Counted from the stretch's first letter, positions 25,641 to 38,070 are shown. The stretch: 64,000 nucleotides of DNA from Enoplosus armatus (GCF_043641665.1 NC_092181.1:1211001-1275000); one strand, 5' to 3'. The notes: a model not told the origin generated them from the sequence alone. Numbers and translations are program-made.

Positions 25641-26130
25641 ATGCATATACTCCCAAATGCAAAGATGTCCAGAGTGAGACTGGTTGTTTAATCTGTGAGG
25701 AGAGCTCTTGTCTTAAGGTGTGAGGTCAAGTTGCCAAGTAGAGACCGCCGTAATCCTAAACAACAGACTATCAAAATACTGTAAACCACTTAAATATTAG
25801 GATTCATTGCTATAAGCTCACCAAGGCAAGTTCAATAGAGTTAACTCATCTCAACTCTACTTAAGTAGCCAGTTTTACACAATCAAATGTACTTTAAGAC
25901 TGAGATACTCTCTGTTCTCCCATTGACCTACAGTGGAAATAGGGTGACCTCAGCAGTTGGCTGTTTCTGGGTAAGTAGGTCCAGGATGGGCCTCCAGCGA
26001 GGAGGATGCCCGGCAAAACAATAGGAGCCAAAGGGAGAGAGTGGTGGAGAGGGTCCTCCAACCTCCTCAGCCAAAACTAGGTCTTCCATTCACTGAGCTG
26101 TGCTCCACAGACAATGGGGCTGGATGGGGG

Positions 26131-26161
26131 TGAGTGAGTGAGTGAGTGAGTGAATGAGTGA
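26131..26161. repeat. (GAGT)n tetranucleotide repeat
   Basis: About seven GAGT units, one with a substitution (GAAT). Confidence 0.9.
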
Positions 26162-27005
26162 GGACTTTATGGGCATGTTGAGATTGCCGGCGCCGGCCAA
26201 GCACTCGTATAAATGTTTAAGGCGTGTGTGCACGTGTGTGCTCTGCTTTCTTTGAGAGGAATCAATCGTACACACACAAACACAGACAGGAGCCCCTGTA
26301 GCTGGGTCTTGCAACCCGGTTATGGGTCCTCTGCAGTCCAAATATGTCTCCCTACTGAACATCTGTGCTTTATCAAAAGCGAGCGTCTCTCCCACTCTCA
26401 TAGCCCCTGAATGGTGATTTGATGTGTATTGTTCAGCCCTCTGGTCATGAACCCTGCTCTGTGATATTTTACTCCCAGGGAGGTTTTTAAAAAAGTGGAA
26501 TGGGCCTTTAGTATCCCATTTCCATGGCTGATTACATGTCAGATGTCACTTTTTCCCACTATTTCATCCTTTCTGCTTCTTGCTGGTCATTAAAATGAGT
26601 TATGAGTTACGCTGTGGCTGTGGCTGGGGAGGCGTTTCTTTCTTCTTTTTCTTTTTTGCCTTTGCAACATGTTTGATATTCAAATGTACAAATTTTAATG
26701 CACTGTCGGTTGAAAGTTATTGCTCCGTTGAATAATTCAAACATTATCTTTTAGGGGGGTGTCTGGTCTTTTTCCCCAAAAAAAGTCTGGGCCAAGACAA
26801 TGAGCTATGTGAACAATTTCGGCAAGTCAATCGGCAACTCCCAGGAAAACACAGCCTTTCATTGTGTGCCAGTGTGATGGAAGAGAGACCGGAGAGAAGA
26901 AAGAAGAGGGAAAAGTTGATATTTCATACTGAGTGAGTGAGAGGAGGGGCAGAGCTGAACAGAGCCAGCTGCAGAGGAAAAGAAATGGCTGCTTCAATAT
27001 GAATC

Positions 27006-27040
<35 letters not shown>
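27006..27040. repeat. (TTTC)n tetranucleotide repeat
   Basis: 35 nt of perfect TTTC repeat. Confidence 0.95.
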
Positions 27041-27041
<1 letters not shown>

Positions 27042-27822
27042 AAGATGGAGCGCGACTTGGAAGACAGACAGATAGATAGACAGAGCAGGGTGGGATCTCC
27101 TCCACCTTGAAGAAAATCTTTAATTCTGCCCGACCCTTGTGAGCTGTCCTTCTTGTAGTTGTGCATGTGTGTGTGAAGGGGTGTGCAGAAAAGAAATGGG
27201 GAAGCTATCCCCCTCCTTAGACAAAGGGCGCAGATGGCTGGCCCTCCTCAGCTTTGGGGTGGGGTGGTGCAAGCAGACGCCTGCGACGGAGCGCTGTGCC
27301 CTCCCATGGAGTTCATTTCAGTTCCCCACTGAAAGAGACGGCAGACAGGGGGGGCCTGCTCATAACAAGAAGGGCTTAGAGACCCTGACCCCCCCCAACA
27401 CCCAGACGCCCCCTCACCACTGGCCCATGACCCTTGCTCCTCTCCAGGTCACATGCACAGTTACAAAGGTGGGAGGAATGCCAAAGTAGAATAGGGAACG
27501 AAACAGAGTCAGACAGGGAACACAACCTGGCCATAAAAACAGGATGGTTTAAGAACTTAACTTACACTGAAAGCAGATTGTACTCAGTGTGTCATCTGGT
27601 TATAACCGAGACTCATCTCATTTTCATTTTTTTTTTTACTATACTACCCCTGTCTTCAAGAATCTAAATATTTTAGCTATAAAATGAGCTGATTGTGGTT
27701 AAACAGTCTATTTTCAGCTTCAGTATAATGTAAAGAATAGGGGTAGGACAGCAAATAAATGGTGCTCCAAAGATGCTAAATAGCCTGTGTTCAAATTGCA
27801 GATGCATCACTTAGAAAGAGAG

Positions 27823-28280
27823 AAATAGTTTGTCATTTTGGTAAATGCGCTGATTCATGTCTCAGTGCAGAGAGTGAGCTGAGACGATCAATGGGCATAC
27901 TACTCTCATGTTCGTACACTAAACATGAAGCTGGAACCAGCTGGCGGTTAGCTTAGCTTACCTGCCCTGGCCCAGTAATACTTCCAGCACATAACCCCTA
28001 AAATAAAAATATTTTTACATTCAGATTTTCTTTTAGGATTAAACAAACCAGATATAACATGCTACTTGGTAGAGGTGCTGGTATTCAATGTTTTTGTTTC
28101 ATCTTTGAACAAGCCGTTTCACCTTGCTTCCAGTCTTTGTGCTCAGCTAAGCTAACCACCTGCTGGCTGTAGCTTCATGTTAACCATACAGACATGAGAG
28201 TGGTATGCATCTTCTTATCTAACTCACAGCAAGGAAGTAAATATGCAATATTTACCAATATGTTGAACTATTCCATTTAA
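27823..28280. mobile_element. Foldback MITE-like element with internal inverted repeat
   Basis: Left end AAATAGTTTGTCATTTTGGTAAAT pairs with the reverse complement of the right end (28249-28279), which reads AAATGGAATAGTTCAACATATTGGTAAAT. Inside, CTCTCATGTTCGTACACTAAACATGAAGCT near 27913 pairs with AGCTTCATGTTAACCATACAGACATGAGAG near 28170, so the element can fold on itself. GCTTAGCTTA words resemble a common dispersed teleost repeat. No coding frame. Confidence 0.6.
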
Positions 28281-29290
28281 ATGTCACATAATTCAATATG
28301 TTAAGGGCAAATAATCTTTAAAATTATGAGAAGATATGCCAAAAGCATACTGCATCAACAACGAGGAAGAGCAGCCAAAGGTTTACAGAGAAAAACACAT
28401 GGAGACATTAAAGAGAGAAAGATAGAGGAAGAGAAAAAATGATAGAAGGTTAGATGATGATCAGCCCTTTCTGTGGATCTCTTACATGGGCTACTTTTTT
28501 TTATCTTTGGAGGAGGTGGTTTGTTTGTGTGCTCATGTTCATGTCCCAATCAGTCCTCCTTAAATTGACCCAGAGTACTTGGGTGTCTTGTTTTGTTAAT
28601 TGAACCCACTTCAGATAGCTCGTTCTTGTTTCGGGAGATTTCCCCAGTCAGCTGGGATAACACGGTCAAACTGTTTTAATGTGGCTGATTAGCAGCGAGC
28701 CGATCCCGCTCATGTTTAGGCTATACTAAAACATGTAAGCATACAACGTCTACTTTCCCTAAGCGGAGTTTGATTAAGCACAGCATTCGGTGAGGGATAA
28801 TCTTCAGGTGATTATCTGTGGTAGATAGGGACGAGGAGAGGGGAGGCACATTCATAATTCCTATGTAATACACAGCACTTAGTCCCTTTGACCCAATGAC
28901 CCATATCCTGTCTTGTAGAACGGGGAGACTATATTGTGATACTGAAAGGCTTACAATGGCTTATCTGGAGGGACCTCAGGCACAGTGAGGCGCTTGTCAG
29001 CCCACTCCTGATCCAGGGGGATTTGGCCACAATGTGTGCATTATAATGGGCAGTGGGATGCATGTAGGCGCTCTGGCAGCTGTCCCATACACTGTACACA
29101 AAGTATAGTAGCTGTGTGTGTGTGCTAATGGAGGAAGAAAGGTGGGGGGGGGACTGTTTGCAAGTCTAAGTGTGTGTATGTAATAAAGAATGAAAAGGAG
29201 GGAGAAAATGTTGTTTGCCAGTCAAAGAGGGCATGTGTTGTGTAGCATATATTGTGTAAATGTGCGCTTGTGGGCATCTGTGTGGCAAGG

Positions 29291-29294
<4 letters not shown>

Positions 29295-29352
<58 letters not shown>

Positions 29353-29448
29353 TGTAAAGAAAAGGGAGAAAATCCGAAGTCTTAAGTGCGTACGTGTGCA
29401 TTGTGTGTTTTCTGAGTACATGTCTAAAAGCTTAAGTGTGCATACGGA

Positions 29449-29479
<31 letters not shown>

Positions 29480-29718
29480 CATACATGCGTGATGCTTGTT
29501 TAAACCAGTTCCTGGTGAGGCGAAAAGAGGACATGCACATACATATTAAACATTTATGTATATGTACACCCAGATGCAGTGTGTGTGTGTGTGTGTGTGT
29601 GTTGTAGAGTGGGCGGGATAAAAGACATATTGTTGTCAAGTCTGTGTGCATGACAACATTGTGTACTTGGAATGAGGGAATAGAAGTGCGTAAGAAGAGG
29701 TTGTGTGATGTAGTTGTG

Positions 29719-29757
<39 letters not shown>
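29295..29757. repeat. Cluster of four (GT)n microsatellites
   Basis: Perfect GT tracts at 29295-29349 (55 nt), 29451-29479, 29579-29602 and 29720-29757 with GT-biased DNA between them. Confidence 0.95.
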
Positions 29758-29760
<3 letters not shown>

Positions 29761-30139
29761 AGTCCCAGAGTGTAGTGTTACAGTGCGTAGGGGTGGAGCC
29801 CTCGTTAGGAGCCTGTGAATGGAGGTCAGTGTGACTTTTGAATAGTAGGGAGGAGAGAGGAAAACATGACAGATGAAGCATGAATCAACAGCTCCTCGCC
29901 TATCTCTCTTCTCTCTCCTCCCTTCCCCCTTTTGACTCTCAGCTCCCTCCATCCCCAGCACACAGCCATGTTTTAGAGCAGTGTAAACTGGAACTGCCCT
30001 GAAACCAGTTGTAGAGGTCTGTTAATTTAATGTGTAGCTGTTACATATGTGTGTGTGTAACTTTATAAACGTAAAGCAGGACAACGTAATGCAGAAAATG
30101 TTTTCCAGCTGTTATCTACCAGTAAAAGGTCACTACAGT

Positions 30140-30166
30140 GTTATTATTATTATTATTATTATTATT
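30140..30166. repeat. (ATT)n microsatellite
   Basis: 27 nt of perfect TTA repeat, 10 nt left of the TTAA-flanked element. Confidence 0.95.
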
Positions 30167-30180
30167 GTAACACAGCTTAA

Positions 30181-30929
30181 AGGTTCTATGTGGAGTTTTC
30201 AGAAAGTCCTTGTTATTATTGACACTGGTGGCTGTGAAGTGAACCACAGTCAGCATCCTGTTGCTCACACTCACTCTCGCTCTCTGTAGGTGCTAGTGAG
30301 CCAAAACAGTGATGTGACGTACACCAGGCTGATTTACTGTGATTACAATCATATTAAGAATAATGATTCTGTATATTCCTATATTTTATTTGGACCATTC
30401 GCTCTGTGATACAATCTAGCTTGCCGTGCAAAATACTTCCAGCTAACGTTACGAAGCAACCATCGGCAGATCCACGTCACAGCAAGTTGGCTAACCTTAC
30501 CTTAGCTCAGGTTACAGTTAGCTTGTTGTCCGCCCCCGCCTTGCATCGCTCTTGGCTAGGAGGGAGCAATTGTTAGTTATACACCTTTGTTTTCTACCGT
30601 TATATCATTTATTGTTGGCTAAAATCAACACCATTTGCCACAATACATTAGTTAGTATCACGGATCACATTAGCTGTTCAGCAGATCCACTTAGGTAGTA
30701 TTTTGCTAGTGATAATGTTAGCGAGCAAGCAAGCTAAGGTTAGCCAACTAGCTGTAACTTAGCTATACGGCATGGATCTGGCGTTGGTAGCTTCATAAAG
30801 TTAGCTGTAAGTAATTTGCAAATGGCAAGCCAGCAAATGTACCAGCCGGATCAGCCCCAGGAGCCTTTACAATCCGTTCACACATTGGCAATAAATAGTG
30901 ATTAATACATGTAAATACATATAGTACCT
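30181..30929. mobile_element. TTAA-flanked MITE-like element, 749 bp
   Basis: Ends are AGGTTCTATGTGGA (left) and AGGTACTATATGTA (right, reverse complement), 11 of 14 matching, flanked on both sides by TTAA (30177-30180 and 30930-30933). TTAA duplication is the habit of piggyBac-like transposons. The inside is rich in GCTAACGTTAGCT-like words and has no transposase frame. The superfamily is inferred from the flank alone. Confidence 0.55.
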
Positions 30930-32220
30930 TTAAAGCATAGCCAACATTCACTGAAACCACTAATCGAAATGTAAACCATCAGATATTGTAAAATATCAGG
31001 AATAATACTTAACTGATGAAGAAACTCACTATAGGATCAGTATATTTGCTTGCCCAGAATATTTTAACTCTGAGCTATACAACAAAACTTGAGTAAAAAA
31101 TTTAAAGGCAATCAACAAGGACATACTCAAAACCATGCAGACTTAAACCAGTTTCAGGTCAGAGCAGTGACCCAGGATGTTTGACAATGGTGTGAATGGG
31201 TCAACATCTAAAGTGCTCCACACCTGTGCGCAATGTGGGTCGCTGACTGCTCAGCTCTGGTATGAAAGGGTGAACAGACGTTGAGGATTGGTTAAATGTG
31301 GGCTGAAAGCTTGTGCATGATCCCACATCAAACACAGTGTTTTGTGTGAAAGTGGTGTCAGTCTCAACAGCAAATGAAGTTGATTTCCCCTGTGGGAGGC
31401 ATGAAATTGGGCAAATTCTGCCAGCAAATGTGATTACAATAAAAAAAACTAAATGAATGTGAAATGTATTATTCCTATAATATACATTTTTATAACAATA
31501 TTTCATCATTAACCTTCTGCTCTCTTTTGTATAATAAGCATTTTCTGTAGGACAGAAACAATTGAAAAATACTGCCCATGTTCTTCCTATTTGTATTGCC
31601 ATTGTGAAGTCAACCTTGATATTTCTTGCATCATGGGTCTCTACATCAGTTCAACGTCAGTATAATATACATGCAAATGTACTGGGGAGGAAAATTGATG
31701 CTGATGCGTTAATATTCATTTTTGAGTGTTTGGCTGTCAAACCGAGATATCTACTATTTGAAAAGTGACTGCAAAACTCATTTTGGGAAACCGCTCAAGT
31801 CGTTATGTCATTATTTGCTTTGGACAGAAACATCTATATATTTTGAGTGATGCATTTAAAAGTGCAGATTTTTCCAGAAAATGTAAACCATTTCTCATCT
31901 TGCTGTGTCTCCTCTGCCCTGTCAATTTTATTTCTATACCACACTCTGTCATGACGCGTTTCACATTGCAAGCAGGAGCTCAAATTCCTCGATAGCATGA
32001 AGATGCAACCGAGTAGAAAGTTCATCCTGATCCATATTCTCCGCTCTCTGCAGTACTCCAGCTCTTCTCCACGTCTCACATCTCTCCTCTGTCTGCTACA
32101 CCTTTCCTCCCCTGTGCCCTTCATCGCCTCCATCCACCTCTTTTTCCTCCCTTTCTCGCCTCGGCAGAGAGGTGGTCACTGGGGAGTCACATTTCTGTCT
32201 CTCCTCCCTCCTCCCTTGAA

Positions 32221-32415
32221 AATCCCCCACTGTTGTTGTTGTTGCCCTCCAAATCTCTGCTGGCAGACTATGGAGAGAGCGAGACAGGCAGACAGAAAGA
32301 AATAGACTTCTGCCCCCCCCCACAAACCATCCTCACCTCACCATCCCCCTACTGTTGTTGTCGCCCCTCCAAATCTCTACTGGCAGGCCATAGAAAGATA
32401 GAGACAGATAGGCAG
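32221..32415. repeat. Diverged tandem duplication, unit about 120 bp
   Basis: CCACTGTTGTTGTTGTTGCCCTCCAAATCTCTGCTGGCAGACTATGGA at 32227 recurs as CTACTGTTGTTGTCGCCCCTCCAAATCTCTACTGGCAGGCCATAGA at about 32349, an offset of 120 nt. Both copies continue into GAGACAG/GGCAG wording. Confidence 0.65.
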
Positions 32416-32989
32416 GGAAGGTTTGGGAGTCTTCTCAACAGGGGGATAGTTCTCAGGGAGGCAGGAAATTACCCATGTTGTTTTTCGGTAATCCTTTTTT
32501 AATATCAGGTTTTGGGACAAGGGGGGTGGGAGAGGATAAGAAGGCAGGAGTGGGGAGAGAGAGAGAGAGAGAAGGACAGAGACAAAAGAGGGATCCAGGC
32601 CAGACAAAACGATTGGCGGCTCCCAGGGGGACGATATGGTGTCTGTGTGTACATAACACACATCTCAAGTGCTGGAAATGAATAGCATTATGAGACTCAC
32701 ACAGTATGTCTTTGCTGCTCAGTAATACCATTGGTATCCACTGAAATGAATAACATGAATGAGCTTTTAGGTTTTTCTCTTTGGGGGGATTTTTCCCCCC
32801 AGTTTTTACATTTACAAAGCTCCTTTCACAAGGCGTTGGTTCCAACAGTACAAATAAATCACTGAATGAAATGTAGCCTATTACACGATTATCATTGGCT
32901 TTCCTCATTTGGCAATAATATTTGAGACATAAGCTGTATTTCCTGTTATTTCCCATGATTTGCTAGCACTGAAAGTTGAACCTCTTTCT

Positions 32990-33330
32990 TATATTAACAA
33001 TGGATCAAATCACTATGTAACATGAAAGGGGATGCTCGTGGTGCCAATCCCCAAGAAAATGATCACCCTCAGCTCTACTGAACTTTTTAACCTCTTTTAG
33101 TTCATTGTTTTGGTTTTCGGGCCCACAAACTGCTTTCATCAATATACTTTTCAGCAGCACCTTGATAATGACCAAGATACTTTTCTCAGGAGTTGGTCAA
33201 ACCAGAGCTAAAAGCAGTGTGAATGTTGGACAGACAATTCATTAGGTGGCCAGAAACATGACTCAGTGAATGCTAATGTTGTTCTCTGTCTGTTGGAGGT
33301 TCAAATAGGCAAACAAGATAGCAATAACAA
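32990..33330. repeat. Unnamed dispersed repeat, copy B
   Basis: Shares ATATTAACAATGGATCAAAT, ACATGAAAGG, CTCAGCTCTACTGAACTTTTTAACCTCTTTTAG, TTCATTAGGTGGCCAGAAACATGACTC and AATGCTAATGTTG with copies C and D. It sits 170 nt from copy C in the same orientation. Confidence 0.6.
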
Positions 33331-33499
33331 CTCTTTTTTTTAATGTTGTGTGTGTGTGTGTAATCAACTTATGGACTTCCTCTGTCCCATCTTAATTAAA
33401 GCAGATTTAAAACCAAACAGCTACGAAATGAATCTGTGGATTGTGGTTTCCTTTCATGAAGATAACATACATGAGAAACCTCAATGAACATTTTTAAAG

Positions 33500-33760
33500 C
33501 TGCACTAATCAACATTTCCATATTAACAATGGATCAAATGATTATTTGTAACATGAAAGGTGTCACTTCTAGAACCCACAGAGAGAAATCACCTGGAGTT
33601 ACACAGTCAGGTGGCCAGGAATTAATTCTAATGTTGCTCCGTTTCTGCTGGATGTGTAAATAGGCACCTATTTGCTAACACGTTGGCCTGTGATAATATG
33701 TCAGTGTTGTGTTTATAGTTTGTTGCACTGCCCCAGGGTGGCAAGAAGCTACTGTAGCTG
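33500..33760. repeat. Unnamed dispersed repeat, copy C
   Basis: Shares GCACTAATCAACATTTCCATATTAACAATGGATCAAA, CAGGTGGCCAGGAATTAATTCTAATGTTGCT, GGATGTGTAAATAGGCACC and GATAATATGTCAGTGTTGTG with copy D in the same order, with an internal deletion of about 250 nt relative to it. Confidence 0.65.
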
Positions 33761-35399
33761 CTTTAACTTGTCAAGACATTTTTCTGTACTTTTTAATTCA
33801 ATTTCCAAAAAGTCAAAACATTCCTTCAAAGGCACACTTCACTTCATACTTCAAGGCTTGATAAGAATGGGCTTGTACTGATAAGGGGGGGAAGGATCTG
33901 CCTGCATTCTTAGCCATTAATCAGCGTCACTTAAGGAAATCCAAGCCTCCCATTAGCGTTCCATTGTAGAGATAGTGGCTGACACAAAAGAGGAGGATCA
34001 GCCCACAAGACACAACTCACAGTAGCCTGGTTGTACCTTACTGACCCCCTTTATGGCAGATGCACCTCTTTCGTAAAGGGAGTTAGGCGTCTGTCGAAGT
34101 TGTCTTCCACCCCCCTTTCTTCAATGGGGTGTGGCAGATAGAGAAAGAAAGGAAGGAAGAAACGACAGGAGAACAGAGAGAAAAAAGAAAAACTATACAG
34201 TGTCTCCATTAAGGCACTGGCATTGTCAGCAATCATGTACACCCTCTTTTCAAGATGCCTCATGACCCTGGTATTTAGCACAGGGATGATATATACACAC
34301 ACCCCACACATGTGCGCATTATTTATCTAGCAGGAGTCAGACAATTGCTGCAGTTCCTGGGGGTCGGGGTAGGAAGGGAGAAGAGGGGTGTTTCACTCAA
34401 CTCAGTACAACACAGGTCAAAAGAGGACATGAAGTAAAGTGCACTTCATCTCATTAACCCTGTGCACCTTGCTGGTTTGAAAATATGTCGCCTAACAACC
34501 AGGTGTAGCTTTGACTTCTTGCCTTGTCTGATGTGTCGACCTTAAGGGTGTTTGTTGGGGCCAGAGCAGCCAGCTTTCTCTTAACTAAGGTTTACACTTG
34601 TATTTACAAGTCTTGGTTAACTTAAATTACATCTAGCTTAAGTTCAAAAGTTCAATTTCTAGTTTAACAGGTAGTACTAGAGGCATTGGTGCAGCAGTGT
34701 CTGGTGTATTGTGTCCAAATACATCCAGGTTGTGTCTAGATCTAGTTTAGATGGTTTACTGTTAATCTGGGCATCACACTGACTGTACAGTAAATACATC
34801 TTGAGTGACCACTTGTGTTTAACAAGTTTAACTTCTTATGCTCTCTATTATTATTTTATGGGAAAGAAAACTACATGGTACCAAAAACAAACATCCTCAG
34901 TGGGCGCAGTCAAGGCCCCAGGAATTTGAAAAGTAGGATTTATCACTAGTCACAAAATAAATAATTCTGTGTAATTAGAGTCATAATCCTTAAGGTTTCA
35001 GTCCTTGTTGATTTGGCAACTAGTCACTTCCTGTAACTGCAGGTGTATTTTAATACTACAGGTCCCAGAATTCTGGGGGCAGCAAACACTCAACAGAAAG
35101 GCAACCGGTGTAACTGTTTACAGACGTTCATAGGAAGGCCATTTGAATCCAGGGCAGGAATGGCGGACTCCGCCACTGAGGTCGAAAACTACTGTATAGG
35201 AAGGCAATTACAGAATGTAATTAAATTGAATGCCAACTATAAATAGTTTCACAACCAGGGTTTGATTTATTGAAAATCTAAAGGATTATAACTTTAACAT
35301 ATTGATATCTAATCATGTCTGAGGATGGCTTTTCCCTTTGAATCTAGCTAATCCTAAATGAATCCAACTGACATTATTTATATTTATTATATATTTAAT

Positions 35400-35650
35400 T
35401 CCATTCAAGTACATTTCGGTCCAATCACACTAATTTTAGATCAGCTTTGTCCAGTGAAGTCCTTTCCAGTATGGGCCGGTCTAATCCAGTTCAGATGTTC
35501 CCAGTCTACTAGTCCAATCCAGTACTCTTCAGTTCAATTTCATTGAGTGGAGTCTCGCCCGGGGCAATCAAACTATGCACTATTTAGCCTAGTTTAGTCC
35601 ACTCCAGTCCGACCCTAGTAGTCTGGCCCAGTTTACCCTTGAATTTTCTT
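35400..35650. repeat. Degenerate CCAGT-rich stretch
   Basis: Words such as GTCCAATC, GTCCAGT, TCCAGTTCAG, AGTCCAATCCAGTA and GTCCACTCCAGTCC recur about every 10-15 nt. This looks like a decayed minisatellite of a CCAGTCCAGTT-like unit. Confidence 0.5.
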
Positions 35651-36730
35651 GCCAGTTCATCCCGTCATCTTAACCTGCAGGACAAAACAAGCTACGCCCT
35701 GCCAAAGCCAGCTTAGATCAGCACACTTCAGGCCCTTCTCTGTCTCTTCCTTCCTGGATCCCTGGTTTCTGGTGATAAGGAGGTTAAAGGGCGGTGCGTG
35801 TATGTGGTTGACAAGGGACTATAGATCACAATGAGTGGCCACAGTTCTTCCTTTTTCTGCTGAGGATGCACATGTCCGTCGATCCTCCCCTTTGTACGAC
35901 AACATTGATCCCTAAAACAGTTCATAGCAATATTAACAAATGATCAGCTCAGGTTGATTAAGGTGATGTGGTGCTGCGTACACTCCAACACTATACTTAG
36001 AGGCTAACACATCTACCAAATGACATGTGTTGTAAGAATGATCTGCTTAATCAACAGTAAATCACTTTTAAAATATTGAACACAAGTCCAGTCCATGCTA
36101 GTATTCTATTGAAACCTTCACAAGCGAAGAGGAAATAGGATGCTATTGATCTCCAATGGAGGATTAGATTTCCAATGGCAAAAGGATACAGGTCTCATTC
36201 TACAATGGGAGGAGCATGTGACAGAGTGGCTTATATATAACCCATAGCAGGGAGTCAATAGCTTGGAGAACAAATGATACTGTGGATAAAGGCAATCTAT
36301 GCTACTAATTCCTCTCAGCAGTTGCTGCATTTGTCACATGGATCTCTTAATTGTAAGGGAGCATAAAGCAGCTTTCCATCTGTTTCCAGAGCTGAAGTCA
36401 GTGGGAGCTGGTTTTGGTTTAAGAGCACTTCATGTACATCGCTATTGGTTAGCTCCAATGTGTAGCCACTGTTCCTGTTTGTTTGTTGGGTATTGTTATT
36501 CTGTTATTTTGTAGTGCTATTGCTTTGTAGCATTGTTTTTTTTGTAATTCTTGGTTGTATACTGTATTCCAATTTTTCTACATTGTAATTCTGCCACAAC
36601 TACTTCTGTCTGCTCAATACAAGCAGCAATGCCTCTGTCCTGTTGCCCTTCCTCCCATATCCCCCTCATTCTTCCTCATCCAAATCCAAGAGTCCAGGTA
36701 TAGAGGGTGTTGTATGCTGTACAGACTGTA

Positions 36731-37253
36731 TGTCACGGCTGCTGAAGCAGGGCAGCAGGACACACAGGGAATAGGAACCAAATGCAGACACAGGGGCAGA
36801 GCTGATGCAGTGCAGATCATTTATTAATTAGCAACAACCAGGTGAATAAAGACGAACAGACACAGAAAACCGACAAGGAGCATTCAAGAAGAAGAAGTCC
36901 AATGAACTGCCCAAAAGTCCAAAAAGTAAGTCCAAAACAATGGTAACGCAGGGAGCCAAGACATAAAACACTCAGCAATAACATACAACAAACTGGCAAA
37001 GGACAGTGACCTGGTATAAGTAGTGAAGAGTGATTAGAGAACGAGGTGCAGGTGAGCAGGTGGCTGCAGGGCTGATGAGGGAACAGGTGTGTGGGTGAAC
37101 GAGGACGTATGGTGGAAAAGTCTGAGGGCATCTGGTGGACGGCTCGAGGATGGCAGGTCTGGGGAGTTTGAAGAACAAACTGTCCTGAGAGGTGAGCGTG
37201 GGCTGGAGACAGGGGCTGAGGAGGAGACTGTGACCCTGTGCCAGCTTCTGACA
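36731..37253 (-). mobile_element. Probable solo LTR (gypsy-like), 523 bp
   Basis: In minus orientation it starts TGTCAGAAGC and ends GCCGTGACA, the TG...CA border of LTRs. AATAAATGATC lies about 90 nt before the end, followed by CTGCATTTGGTTCC, a 3' LTR wording common in fish gypsy-type elements. No partner LTR or pol frame is in the window, and no clear target duplication was seen, so it may be old. The ORF that covers it is not a gene. Confidence 0.5.
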
Positions 37254-37559
37254 ACCTACTTTTAATTTTGGGCCATGTAGAAAAACTGGACTCCTATGAT
37301 TGTCAAAATAATTTGATTGATTTGATGAATGAAAAAAACACAGGACGTTCTTGATGATGCAATTTAGCCCAATTCTGCGGATACAATGCCTAGTTTAAGG
37401 GCACATACAGTGAGCATTAATTAACATCCATACTGCTACCAGCTAAACCAGCCAGTTAATTTGTCTCTATTGTGAGCATCTGTGGGCAGAGCAGCAGTTG
37501 TGTCTTTTTAGTCGTCAGTACTCCACTGAAGCTAATTGCCTTTCATGACGTTACATTGT

Positions 37560-38070
37560 TTTAAAGTTGCACTAATCAATATTTTTACATTAACAAGGGA
37601 ACACTGATTGCACATAATGCCAAAGGTGCCGCTTGTAGTGCTGAACCAACAGAGAAATATCACCTGACTCTGCAGTTCCTCTCAGATCTACTGAACTTTT
37701 GAGCATCTTTTAGAACTTAATTTTCAGCCACAGCAGGCAGCTGTTTTCAGCGAAAAAGCTCTAAAGACTGCGCGCTTACCTGCACAGCACCAAACAGCAG
37801 ACAGACACAGCGTCGAGCTGGAGAACATAGCGGAGCGTTCAGCAGCTAAAGAGCCAGATATTTCGAAGTCAGTGGAGACCAAAAACAGAGCTAAAGAGAA
37901 TGAATATTAAACTGAGATTCATCAGGTGGCCAGAAACATGACTCCAAATGGATGTGTAAATAGGCACAGACACATTTGCAACATCAACTTCATAAGATGA
38001 TAATATGTCAAGTGTGTGTTTACAGCTTGTTCAGCTGCCCTCAAGTGGCCAAAAATAATCTATTAATACC
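37560..38070. repeat. Unnamed dispersed repeat, copy D (most complete)
   Basis: Begins TTAAAGTTGCACTAATCAATATTTTTACATTAACA and carries TTCATCAGGTGGCCAGAAACATGACTCC, GGATGTGTAAATAGGCAC, GATAATATGTCA and CTTGTTCAGCTGCCC in order. The same words recur in order at 33500-33760, 32990-33330 and 25340-25640. The family name and ends are unknown to me. Confidence 0.65.

Larger units (their letters stand above)
14480..27800. other. Intergenic DNA, part nearest mxi1
   Basis: No gene recognised on either strand. The + strand ORF at 18805-19434 is largely a translation of CA repeats. It contains the (CA)n tract 19147-19200 with scattered CA-rich DNA from 18150 to 19480, C/T-rich DNA 21410-21600, a GTATGC/GCATAC cluster near 22860-22960, a LINE tail 25484-25536, (GAGT)n 26131-26161 and (TTTC)n 27006-27040. 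Confidence 0.7.

Noticed and set aside
36817..37254. 145-residue ORF on -
   Set aside because: It lies within the LTR-like unit and has no gag, pol or other protein motif.
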